The position numbers and the translations under genes were made by a program. A stretch of DNA of 6,353 nucleotides from contig VGLX01000084.1 of the NCBI GenBank assembly GCA_016866645.1, positions 1 through 6,353 of the forward strand, read 5' to 3'. The notes below the pieces were generated by a model that did no database searches, was not told the DNA's origin, and was given only the letters and a program-made list of their open reading frames with translations. Below, piece after piece: positions 1 to 5,808 of the stretch; position 1 is the first letter of the stretch, and every line of letters starts with the position of its first letter. Source of the DNA: Candidatus Woesearchaeota archaeon. GTDB lineage: Archaea > Nanobdellota > Nanobdellia > SCGC-AAA011-G17 > VGLX01.

Positions 1-56
1 GTAACTACTTACTAGAGATAACATAATCCTATGTATTGTGGCGTGAAACATACGGG

Positions 57-64
57 TTTATAAA
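57..64 (+). promoter_or_regulatory. Archaeal TATA box for dys
   Basis: The sequence TTTATAAA matches the archaeal TATA (box A) consensus. Its centre lies 30.5 nt before the A of the dys start codon at 91. Archaeal transcription usually begins about 25-28 nt downstream of the box centre, so the transcript should start within a few bases of the ATG and be leaderless or nearly so. This fits the absence of a Shine-Dalgarno sequence before dys. A second box with the same core and nearly the same spacing precedes the DUF1284 gene. Confidence 0.7.
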
Positions 65-90
65 TCAAACATCCTAAAACATTAACATCC

Positions 91-993
91 ATGAAACCAG
101 TAAAGCAAATGAACATCAAAACCGGAATGGACGTTAAAGACCTAGTCAAAGAAATGTCAGGCTCAGGAGTGTTCGGAGCAGGAAGGATAGCCCAAGCAGC
201 AGACATCCTAAAATCTATGAAATCTGACAAGGACTGCAAGATATTCCTAGGCGTAGCAGGAGCCATGGTGCCCGGAGGCATGAAGGGTATAATAATCGAC
301 ATGCTGAAAAACGGCTACGCCCACGTATTCGTGACTACAGGAGCCAACCTGACACATGACCTGATAGAAGCATTAGGCTTCGAGCACTACCAAGGAAACT
401 GCCAAGCAGACGATAAGGAACTGCATAAGAAAGGCATAGACCGGATTTACGAGACGTTCATGCCCAACAAGGTCTATGAAGACTTAGAAAAATTCTTCAA
501 CAAAAACTTCGACAAGCTCAAAGGCGAGACGAGCATCAAAGAGTTCCTATGGAAGCTCGGAAGCTTACTAGAGAAGGATTCTATACTCAAGACATGTTAT
601 GACAAGAAGATACCGATATTCTGCCCAGGCATAGCAGACTCAGGCATAGGCCTCATGATGTGGGGCCACTTAGCCAAAGGAGAAAAAGTAGAAGTGAAAG
701 CGTTCGAAGACCTGAAAGAAATCATGGACTTAGCATGGACTGCAAAGAGAACAGGAGTCATCTACGTCGGTGGCGGAGTGCCTAAGAATTATATTCAGCA
801 ATCCATGCAGCTGACCAAAGGTGCTACTTATGGGATACAGGTAACGATGGACAGGCCAGAGCCTGGCGGAAGCTCAGGAGCAGAGCTGAGAGAAGGAATA
901 TCCTGGGGAAAATTGAATGACAAAGCAAAGCATGTCAACGTCATCTGCGATGCAACAATCGCACTACCATTGGTCTACTCTGCTGTGAAATAA
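91..993 (+). CDS. dys: Deoxyhypusine synthase family protein
   Basis: Deoxyhypusine synthases transfer the aminobutyl group of spermidine, using NAD, to a lysine of translation factor aIF5A in the cytosol. The 300 residues cover the whole family fold. Visible segments are SGVFGAGRIAQAADIL (residues 25-40), VFVTTGANLTHDL (79-91), CPGIADSGIG (178-187), VGGGVPKNYIQQ (226-237) and EGISWGK (268-274). Lys274 in the SWGK motif is the equivalent of the catalytic Lys329 of the human enzyme, and Glu268 and Trp272 match human Glu323 and Trp327. The positions I align with human His288, Asn292 and Asp316 are Asn233, Gln237 and Ser261, a pattern I associate with DHS-like proteins, so the exact amine substrate is uncertain. 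The start at 91 is supported by the TATA box 30 nt upstream; Met7 is a less likely alternative. A small membrane-protein gene follows after one base. Family assignment is very secure, and precise substrate is less so. Confidence 0.93.
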   Translation: MKPVKQMNIKTGMDVKDLVKEMSGSGVFGAGRIAQAADILKSMKSDKDCKIFLGVAGAMVPGGMKGIIIDMLKNGYAHVFVTTGANLTHDLIEALGFEHYQGNCQADDKELHKKGIDRIYETFMPNKVYEDLEKFFNKNFDKLKGETSIKEFLWKLGSLLEKDSILKTCYDKKIPIFCPGIADSGIGLMMWGHLAKGEKVEVKAFEDLKEIMDLAWTAKRTGVIYVGGGVPKNYIQQSMQLTKGATYGIQVTMDRPEPGGSSGAELREGISWGKLNDKAKHVNVICDATIALPLVYSAVK

Positions 994-994
994 C

Positions 995-1255
995 ATGACA
1001 AAACCTATCAAAGACGAAAAATACTGGGAAGAGTTCGGCAGGCAGATGGGCAGGAAGTTCGGGGAGTCGAAGGCTTATTCTAGGACTTATCATTTTACAG
1101 GCGGATCCACGCTGGCGTTGTTGCTGTTTCTAATCGGGCTGTACTGGGTCGCACGAGACTTAGGGCTGGTAGAGCAGAAGATATCCATCTGGGCTTTGAT
1201 ATTCACAGTCGTAGGCGGATACTGGTTTCTGAAGTCTTTATTCAGAAGATACTAA
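995..1255 (+). CDS. Small two-helix membrane protein, DUF5668/LiaF-TM-like
   Basis: This 86-residue protein has a charged N-terminus (about residues 1-30, predicted soluble). Two hydrophobic segments follow at roughly 37-55 and 63-81, joined by the short polar turn ARDLGLVEQK, and the protein ends in the basic sequence LFRRY. The pattern of a helix running into a W-(V/L)-x-R-D-L-G-L turn and then an ISIW-start helix with a GG kink resembles the small LiaI/LiaF transmembrane domain (DUF5668) seen in many bacterial and archaeal proteins. That resemblance is from memory and no function follows from it. The ATG lies one base after the dys stop codon, with no Shine-Dalgarno motif, so it is probably cotranscribed with dys and translated by reinitiation. 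No functional relation to hypusination is evident. Confidence 0.75.
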   Translation: MTKPIKDEKYWEEFGRQMGRKFGESKAYSRTYHFTGGSTLALLLFLIGLYWVARDLGLVEQKISIWALIFTVVGGYWFLKSLFRRY

Positions 1256-1275
1256 AACATTTCACATCACTAATT

Positions 1276-1671
1276 CTAAAAGTAGCACCCTTTCTTCAAA
1301 ACTTTCTTAACCAAAGTCTCAGAATTGTAAACAGACTTTTTCAGCTCGTAGAAATGCAACGTGGCCCTGTCGTCGCTCGCAGCGCTCACATCATAAGGTA
1401 TGAACTCTTTACAGGACTTTCGGGTCTTATAGTTGCATGTTTGGCAGATATCATCAAGCGTATCAGTTAGCTTGATTTTGGTTTTCGGCTGAAAAACTTT
1501 TTTTATAACGCTTATTATGTTATAACCATGCTTTTTAGAGTGGCCATCATCAACAGCGGCGTGTAAGACTAGCTCATCTTTTATCTTTATCCTGGCGGGA
1601 TTATCCATCCTTGTAGCATAGCTGTGCAGTATCCTTAGATGATGCCCTCTTAATGTGATAGTTTTGGCCAT
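1276..1671 (-). CDS. DUF1284-like cysteine-cluster protein
   Basis: This 131-residue protein opens with LRGHHLRIL (residues 7-15) and has DDICQTC at 73-79 followed by Cys87, giving C-x2-C-x7-C; a further cysteine is Cys129. The RGHHL opening and the D-D-I-C-x2-C block are the hallmarks I recall for DUF1284, a family of about this length suspected to bind iron-sulfur or zinc. The canonical members usually read RGHHLLC, and here the cysteine after HHL is missing (RIL), which could alter metal binding. No enzymatic role is established. The start at 1671 is supported by a TATA box centred 29.5 nt upstream, so the gene can be transcribed on its own, although it also lies 26 nt behind nth in the same direction. 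Its end faces the + strand membrane-protein gene across 20 nt. Confidence 0.8.
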   Translation of the reverse strand: MAKTITLRGHHLRILHSYATRMDNPARIKIKDELVLHAAVDDGHSKKHGYNIISVIKKVFQPKTKIKLTDTLDDICQTCNYKTRKSCKEFIPYDVSAASDDRATLHFYELKKSVYNSETLVKKVLKKGCYF

Positions 1672-1696
1672 TTTAACATGATTAAGATTTCATCGG

Positions 1697-1704
1697 TTTA
1701 TAAA
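1697..1704 (-). promoter_or_regulatory. TATA box overlapping the nth stop codon
   Basis: TTTATAAA on the - strand is centred 29.5 nt upstream of the DUF1284 start codon at 1671, the same geometry as the dys promoter. Its bases also supply the last leucine codon (TTA) and the TAA stop of nth. The DUF1284 gene therefore probably has its own leaderless promoter embedded in the 3' end of the repair operon. Confidence 0.6.
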
Positions 1705-2330
1705 CGTTGGCGATTATAATGCCCACAGTATCTTGTAATAGGACATATCCCACATTTGGGATTCCTTGGCGAGCATATAGTTTGTCCATGCCTTACTAGT
1801 AATTCGTTTATCGGCATCCAGTATTTCTTAGGCAAGCTTTTCCTTAGTTCCAGTTCTGTCTCTTCAGGAGTTTTTGTCTTTACCAGTCCTATCCTGTTAG
1901 ATAAATGGTGAACGTGCGTGTCTACTGGGAGGCTTAACAGTCTATACCCAAAGAGCAGTACGCAGTTCGCAGTTTTTCTTCCAACGCCCCTAAGCTTCAA
2001 AAGCTCATCGATGCTTTTCGGAACTTTTCCGCCATAATCATTTATTAGTTGTTTAGAAACTATCTGTATATTCTTTGCCTTAACCCGGTAGAAGCCTGAA
2101 GGCCTTATCGCTTTTTCCAGCTTTTTAACGTTGAGCTTTAAAATTTTCTCTGGAGTGTCAGCCAGCCTGAAAAGCTGCTCGGAAGCTTTCATGGTGTTGG
2201 CATCTTTGGTCCTCTGGCTAAGTATTGTAGATATCAAAACCCTATAGGGTGTAACATGGATATCAGAAAAAAATTTCCTCCCAGGATACTTCTTCCTTAA
2301 GAGCTTGAAGATTATGTCAACGTCTCTCAT
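1698..2330 (-). CDS. nth: Endonuclease III, DNA glycosylase/AP lyase
   Basis: Endonuclease III removes oxidised pyrimidines from DNA and cleaves the abasic site by beta-elimination, the entry step of base excision repair. The 210 residues match the usual family length. The helix-hairpin-helix LRGVGRKTANCVL spans residues 113-125, with the Schiff-base lysine Lys119. The catalytic aspartate is Asp137 in PVDTHV. The C-terminal 4Fe-4S loop is intact as Cys186-x6-Cys193-x2-Cys196-x5-Cys202. The start codon overlaps the stop of the 956-residue gene by 4 nt (ATGA), and no Shine-Dalgarno motif is seen, so translation is probably coupled. A palindrome with a TATA-like core about 58 nt upstream of the start could add an internal promoter. 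All catalytic and cluster residues are present, so activity is expected. Confidence 0.96.
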   Translation of the reverse strand: MRDVDIIFKLLRKKYPGRKFFSDIHVTPYRVLISTILSQRTKDANTMKASEQLFRLADTPEKILKLNVKKLEKAIRPSGFYRVKAKNIQIVSKQLINDYGGKVPKSIDELLKLRGVGRKTANCVLLFGYRLLSLPVDTHVHHLSNRIGLVKTKTPEETELELRKSLPKKYWMPINELLVRHGQTICSPRNPKCGICPITRYCGHYNRQRL

Positions 2331-2383
2331 TTCAGCACTACGCCTGTCTTGTAGCTCCAGAACAGCAAGTCCAGCTCATCCAG
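2327..2383 (-). repeat. Ogg2-like C-terminal tail, copy 2
   Basis: The last 18 codons and stop of the 956-residue gene encode LDELDLLFWSYKTGVVLK. The adjacent ogg gene ends in LDELDLLFWSSRTGKILK. That is 14 of 18 residues identical, and by hand count 39 of 57 nucleotides. Both copies end in AAATGA, whose ATGA overlaps the next start codon. The similarity stops abruptly upstream of the LDELD block. The tail is characteristic of the Ogg2 family and is not expected in pyrophosphatases. Confidence 0.75.
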
Positions 2384-5197
2384 GTTTATAAAACCTGTTA
2401 CGCCTTCTGTTTTTGTCAAAGAATAACTAGTTGTGTCTCCCTGTTTTTTTATCTTGATTTTCAGTTTTTTCCTGTCAGCAGTTATTTTTATCTTAGGGGG
2501 TATTACTTTTCTGCAGCAAGGTCTGATGCCTAAGTTAGAAAAGTTGTCTGTGATATGGAATTTTCCGTCCCAGCATGGTTGTTTTAATAAGAATATGTAA
2601 CTTCTCACTGGTATGACGATTTCTGCGTCAGGCTCCCAGTATCTCCATAGTTCAGGATTTCCGTATTCGTTGGGTTTTCTAACTCTTTTTGGGATTCCTG
2701 TTTTTAGATCTATGTCTTCAGGGTGTATGAGCCCAGGTTTTCCTTTTGGAATCGTAGCTCTCATTTTTTTGCCTGTAAAAACATAATCTTTTTCTTCTTT
2801 TTTTATGATTGGATGCTCTATGATATATTTGTAATCTTTGATTAATGTGTCTAGGAATTCTACGAAATTTGAGCCTGTGAGGCTGTTTATCATCTGAATA
2901 TCTCTCATTTTTTTTGCATCATTTAGGACAAGCCAGTATTCTTTTAGGCTTAAAATTGAGAATCCAAGATTTTTTGCTAAGGCTCTCGCTTCAGGGTATG
3001 TTATGTAATTAATCCTTCTTTCTTGGTCTGTTGAAAAATTTATCCTCATTTTTTTTGCAGCCCTAATGGTGTCGCATGTTTTTTTGAGGAAGTCCCTGTT
3101 CACCCACAGCTTTGTGGAAGCGGAGTAGAAGTGTTCGTTGAATACCTTAATTATAGGTTCTAGTACAGGGGCTGTTTTTTTCCTGGATAGTTGTATTCCT
3201 GTGCCCCAGAATTCGACAAATTCTTTCGTCCGTCTAAGGTTTATGTTTTCAAATTCGAATCTTACAATCTTTTCAAGCAGCTCAAAAACAGTATCTTTGA
3301 ACTCTTTTGAACCGCTTTTGTTGAACACCAGGTATACCCTTTCCCTGTTTACCGTTTTGTTGTTTTCTTCATAATCTGTTATTCTCAGGGCGGTCAAGGG
3401 CAGGTTTTTCTCGGCATTGTTCTGTTCGGCTAATGTCACAGCTTTTTTTATAAGATCCTTCTTTAAAGTATAGCCTTTCTTATCAAACCCGTTTTTGATT
3501 TTTGCAACCGCAAACCCGAATCCCCAATCTTCTTTGTAATCGCGCTTGAACAAAACTTCAGGATCGTCCGTGTTAAGCAAGAAGGACATCAGGCCAGTGT
3601 AGAGCTCGTCATCGTTAGTGGTTTCTGAAACGTTTTTTAAATAATCCATAATCAAAGCGTCTTTCACGGTCATTTTGTGCTTTACCCTGTTTTCGGTGTC
3701 CATCAGCGTTGCGCCGTATAGCATCCGCGACAGCGTTTTATCGAAGTATAAGCCCATCCCTAAGGTTTTTTGCACGATTAATGCGGTGCAGGAGCCTGTC
3801 ATTTCCAACGTTTTAGGTAGGTTTTGGAGCTTTGCAACTTCAGAGGCGATATGGTGGTCTATTATTGAAATGAAGTTTTTCTGGACTTCAGGTTCTCTGT
3901 TCTGGTCTACCGATATCCATCTTGCCGTACCTGCCTTTTTCGCCTTTTCGTATGCTTCTTCTGTGACCAGTAATATGCTTTCTGAAATCTCTTCTCCCAG
4001 CAAGTGCTTAGCCTCGTCTGGGACGTTATGATTTTGTATGACTGGGATGTAAACAATACTTCCCTTGTCCAGGATGCTGTTCCGCCATGCTTCAAAAAGC
4101 GAACTTATTGTCGTGTCAGCATCAGGATTCTTGTGACCCATCACAAATGCGATATCTTCTCTTTTTTCTAAAGCGCATTTCAGCCTTTCTCTTGAGCTCT
4201 TAATAAAAGTTAAGAAGTCTTTGTAAGAGAGCTGTTTAATGCTTATGGTTGATACGGTACTCGCGGCATCATCTATTTTTTTAATACTGCCCGTATCATT
4301 CTTTGATAAGGCAATAATCTTTAACAGTCCTAGCAAGTTAAAGAACTGTTCCCGCAGTTTATGAACAGCAAGTTCTTTAGACCCGACGAACAATGAGCCA
4401 TGTTTAGATAAGAAACTGACACAAGCATCAAGATTCCTGTAAACTCTTGTATAATTATTTTTTATCCTTAGGTTCCTGCTTAGCTCTTCATAATTTTTCA
4501 GCAGTTTCTTTGCCCCAATCAAAACATTGGCACTTATTATTGGCTCTAACGGCTTAACTCTGCATTCCCTGATCATCAGAACAGGTTGTTTTGAATCAAC
4601 CGGGATTCCTAAATCTAAAGAAGGTTTTCCAACAGAGGTTACGTATCCTCTCACAGGCGCTAAAGTTTTTAGTCTGGTCACAGAAAAATCTGGCGACCAG
4701 TACTTCCAGCTCGTATCAAACTTTTCCCTGAACGCTTCTACTCTTTTAGGCAACCCAGTTTCAGAGTTGATATTCCTTTTAGGGTCAAACCAGCCAGGCC
4801 TTCCGAAGGGAAAAACCGATTTTTGTTTTTTACCGGAATACTCATATTTTCCAATAAGCTTAGGATGATCTATAAACACTCCTTCATTAAGGTAAACTCT
4901 ATCCAGCCACTCGCAATACTTACTTGATGTAAGGCACTCCAGCATTTCCTTATCTTTTGCTTTTTTAGCATCTTCCAGAACCTTCCAGTATTCTGCAGGG
5001 CTTATCATTACAGAGTCTAAAGTTTCTAGAAGCTTTTTCGCATTATCAAAATCTATAAAATTTATCCGCCCCCCCTCATCCCAACTCATCCTTACGCCCG
5101 ATTTCTCAGCTGCCCTTTTTACCCTGCTGTCCATCTGCAAAGGATTCCTTGACACGTACAGGCCTGTTGATTTTGAATAGAAGAATTCATCTTTCAT
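2327..5197 (-). CDS. DHH-DHHA2 pyrophosphatase-like core between duplicated unknown domains
   Basis: This 956-residue protein has five visible parts: an unknown domain copy A (about 5-215); a helical linker (220-346); a family II Mn-dependent pyrophosphatase-like core (347-685); copy B of the unknown domain (689-898); and a lysine-rich linker (900-938) ending in an Ogg2-like tail (939-956). In the core, the six metal ligands of family II pyrophosphatases have equivalents: His355, Asp359 and Asp361 in GHKNPDAD, Asp431 in VDQN, His448 in IDHH and Asp500 in LMDT. The DHHA2 phosphate-binding motif SRKK is at 671-674, and KRDYK at 551-555 probably holds the other substrate lysine. Canonical enzymes of this family are about 310 residues, hydrolyse pyrophosphate in the cytosol and lack such flanks. 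Short-chain polyphosphate or a nucleotide substrate is possible. There is no signal peptide or membrane segment. Its start overlaps the ogg stop and its stop overlaps the nth start, both as ATGA. The role in repair is inferred from context only. Confidence 0.85.
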   Translation of the reverse strand: MKDEFFYSKSTGLYVSRNPLQMDSRVKRAAEKSGVRMSWDEGGRINFIDFDNAKKLLETLDSVMISPAEYWKVLEDAKKAKDKEMLECLTSSKYCEWLDRVYLNEGVFIDHPKLIGKYEYSGKKQKSVFPFGRPGWFDPKRNINSETGLPKRVEAFREKFDTSWKYWSPDFSVTRLKTLAPVRGYVTSVGKPSLDLGIPVDSKQPVLMIRECRVKPLEPIISANVLIGAKKLLKNYEELSRNLRIKNNYTRVYRNLDACVSFLSKHGSLFVGSKELAVHKLREQFFNLLGLLKIIALSKNDTGSIKKIDDAASTVSTISIKQLSYKDFLTFIKSSRERLKCALEKREDIAFVMGHKNPDADTTISSLFEAWRNSILDKGSIVYIPVIQNHNVPDEAKHLLGEEISESILLVTEEAYEKAKKAGTARWISVDQNREPEVQKNFISIIDHHIASEVAKLQNLPKTLEMTGSCTALIVQKTLGMGLYFDKTLSRMLYGATLMDTENRVKHKMTVKDALIMDYLKNVSETTNDDELYTGLMSFLLNTDDPEVLFKRDYKEDWGFGFAVAKIKNGFDKKGYTLKKDLIKKAVTLAEQNNAEKNLPLTALRITDYEENNKTVNRERVYLVFNKSGSKEFKDTVFELLEKIVRFEFENINLRRTKEFVEFWGTGIQLSRKKTAPVLEPIIKVFNEHFYSASTKLWVNRDFLKKTCDTIRAAKKMRINFSTDQERRINYITYPEARALAKNLGFSILSLKEYWLVLNDAKKMRDIQMINSLTGSNFVEFLDTLIKDYKYIIEHPIIKKEEKDYVFTGKKMRATIPKGKPGLIHPEDIDLKTGIPKRVRKPNEYGNPELWRYWEPDAEIVIPVRSYIFLLKQPCWDGKFHITDNFSNLGIRPCCRKVIPPKIKITADRKKLKIKIKKQGDTTSYSLTKTEGVTGFINLDELDLLFWSYKTGVVLK
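2381..2397. repeat. Palindrome with TATA-like core at the tail junction
   Basis: CAGGTTT-ATA-AAACCTG is a perfect 7-bp inverted repeat with a 3-nt spacer and contains TTTATAAA. It sits exactly where the Ogg2-like tail begins. It could be an internal TATA element for nth, whose ATG lies about 58 nt downstream on the - strand, an operator, or only a remnant of the rearrangement. Coding constraint (residues TGFINL) alone could also produce it by chance. Confidence 0.35.
2504..3133 (-). repeat. Unknown domain, copy B
   Basis: Residues 689-898 of the 956-residue protein repeat the N-terminal domain. Aligned landmarks, with copy A in parentheses, are FYS at 690-692 (6-8), EYW-VL-DAKK at 753-763 (69-79), EHP at 794-796 (DHP 110-112), TGKK at 808-811 (SGKK 121-124), P-x-GKPG at 817-822 (P-x-GRPG 130-135), TGIPKRV at 833-839 (TGLPKRV 147-153), W-R-YW-E-PD at 851-857 (W-K-YW-S-PD 164-170) and PVR at 863-865 (181-183). 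In the best ungapped block (751-783 against 67-99), 17 of 33 residues are identical. I do not recognise a named family. The conserved W, P, G and basic residues suggest a folded domain that binds something, but no catalytic signature is obvious. Confidence 0.85.
3143..4159 (-). other. Family II pyrophosphatase-like DHH-DHHA2 core
   Basis: This segment encodes residues 347-685. The DHH half carries motif I GHKNPDAD (354-361), motif II VDQN (430-433, usually VDHN), motif III IIDHH (445-449), the GSCTA loop (468-472) and motif IV LMDT (498-501). The DHHA2 half carries KRDYK (551-555) and SRKK (671-674). The RKK signature favours the pyrophosphatase branch of the superfamily over RecJ-type nucleases, which have a DHHA1 domain and lack it. 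The His-to-Gln change in motif II does not touch a metal ligand. Confidence 0.85.
4160..4540 (-). other. Unassigned helical linker of the 956-residue protein
   Basis: Residues 220-346 lie between unknown domain A and the DHH core. They are rich in leucine, lysine, arginine and asparagine, with few glycines or prolines, and read as mostly alpha-helical (for example KKLLKNYEELSRNL and LREQFFNLLGLLKII). No equivalent is found before domain B, so the two flanks are not simple mirror images. I recognise no family here. Confidence 0.5.
4553..5185 (-). repeat. Unknown domain, copy A
   Basis: Residues 5-215 form the N-terminal copy of the duplicated domain. Landmarks are FYSKSTGLYVSR (6-17), RINFIDF (44-50), EYWKVLEDAKK (69-79), LTSSKYCEWLD (89-99), DHP (110-112), SGKK (121-124), GRPGW (132-136), TGLPKRV (147-153), W-K-YWSPD (164-170) and PVRGY (181-185). 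It ends near VLMIRE. Relative to copy B it keeps a longer, better ordered C-terminal part (SLDLGIPVDSKQPVLMIRE, 193-211), where copy B has two cysteines and weaker similarity. A run of seven G on the coding strand (5069-5075) falls in its DEGGR segment. Confidence 0.85.
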
Positions 5198-5808
5198 TTC
5201 AATATTTTTCCTGTTCTAGAACTCCAGAATAATAAATCCAGTTCATCTAATGGTATACTGATTTTTTCGCTGAACGTTTTGAACTGTTCTTCCATCCGCT
5301 CGTACTGTTTCCTTGAAGAAGGTCTCTTGTCAGAGCCTAGTACTCTCAGCTCGTATAGGCATTTTATTATGTGTACATCAAGTATCGCCAAATCTTTGTA
5401 CCCAACATTCCTTAAGAAGTGCGACGTCTCTTTAAGCCCTATGCCTTTGAAGTTTGAGACTAAGAAGTCCCTTGCAGTTGTTCCTTGTTCTGGAAGTCCT
5501 TTTAACAAGTTTATCTTGTCTCTGGCTTCTACTATATACTTTGCTTTGTTGTTATGGAACCTCGCGTAGCCTTTCAGCGCCTTAGCCACATCTTCTTTCT
5601 TGCCTCGCAGTAATAATCGCTTGTGGTCGTTGTTGATAACTTGTATGACCCTTTCTGCTCTGCTCATAGGGGTGCATAGGCAGAAGCATAGTTCGATGAA
5701 CAGCTCCTCCCCGCTTTTAGTCTTTAGCTCTTTGAATTCTCTCAACCTTTTTCGTATTTCAGGTTTTCTTTTAGAATACTCTTTTTTCAGCTCTTTTATG
5801 TTCTTCAT
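5194..5808 (-). CDS. ogg: Ogg2 8-oxoguanine DNA glycosylase/AP lyase
   Basis: The archaeal Ogg2 family excises 8-oxoguanine from DNA and nicks the abasic site, a base excision repair entry reaction. The 204 residues fit the compact family. The helix-hairpin-helix FKGIGLKETSHFLRNVG spans 120-136, with the Schiff-base lysine Lys126, and the catalytic aspartate is Asp144 in LDVHI, the usual 18-residue spacing. The N-terminal region LFIELCFCLCTP (36-47) is typical of the family. The C-terminal tail LDELDLLFWSSRTGKILK matches Ogg2 proteins, whose extreme C-terminus contributes to 8-oxoguanine recognition in the Methanocaldococcus enzyme. No iron-sulfur loop is present, as expected. The start overlaps the DUF123 gene stop and the stop overlaps the next start, each as ATGA, with no Shine-Dalgarno motif. 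The tail recurs at the end of the neighbouring 956-residue protein. Confidence 0.94.
   Translation of the reverse strand: MKNIKELKKEYSKRKPEIRKRLREFKELKTKSGEELFIELCFCLCTPMSRAERVIQVINNDHKRLLLRGKKEDVAKALKGYARFHNNKAKYIVEARDKINLLKGLPEQGTTARDFLVSNFKGIGLKETSHFLRNVGYKDLAILDVHIIKCLYELRVLGSDKRPSSRKQYERMEEQFKTFSEKISIPLDELDLLFWSSRTGKILK

Noticed and set aside
12..302. Open - strand frame covering the dys promoter and 5' end
   Set aside because: It overlaps well-conserved dys coding sequence and the TATA box, and its translation resembles no family.
1256..1275. Possible terminator between the convergent genes
   Set aside because: No stem-loop or clear T run is present in the 20-nt gap, so termination signals could not be supported.
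2327..2330. 4-nt gene overlaps as possible frameshift errors joining the repair genes
   Set aside because: Each gene is complete with its own family-appropriate start and end, and the same ATGA overlap occurs three times, so these are coupled junctions and not a broken fusion.
3138..3374. Open + strand frame of 78 codons antisense to the DHHA2 part
   Set aside because: It is opposite the SRKK motif region, low in complexity and serine rich, so it is a shadow of the real gene.
3675..4031. Open + strand frame of 118 codons antisense to the DHH core
   Set aside because: It lies wholly opposite the conserved DHH motifs, its translation is serine/phenylalanine rich as expected of an antisense shadow, and it has no promoter.
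4527..4868. Open + strand frame of 113 codons antisense to domain A
   Set aside because: Domain A on the opposite strand is supported by its repeat in the same protein. This frame has no recognisable motif.
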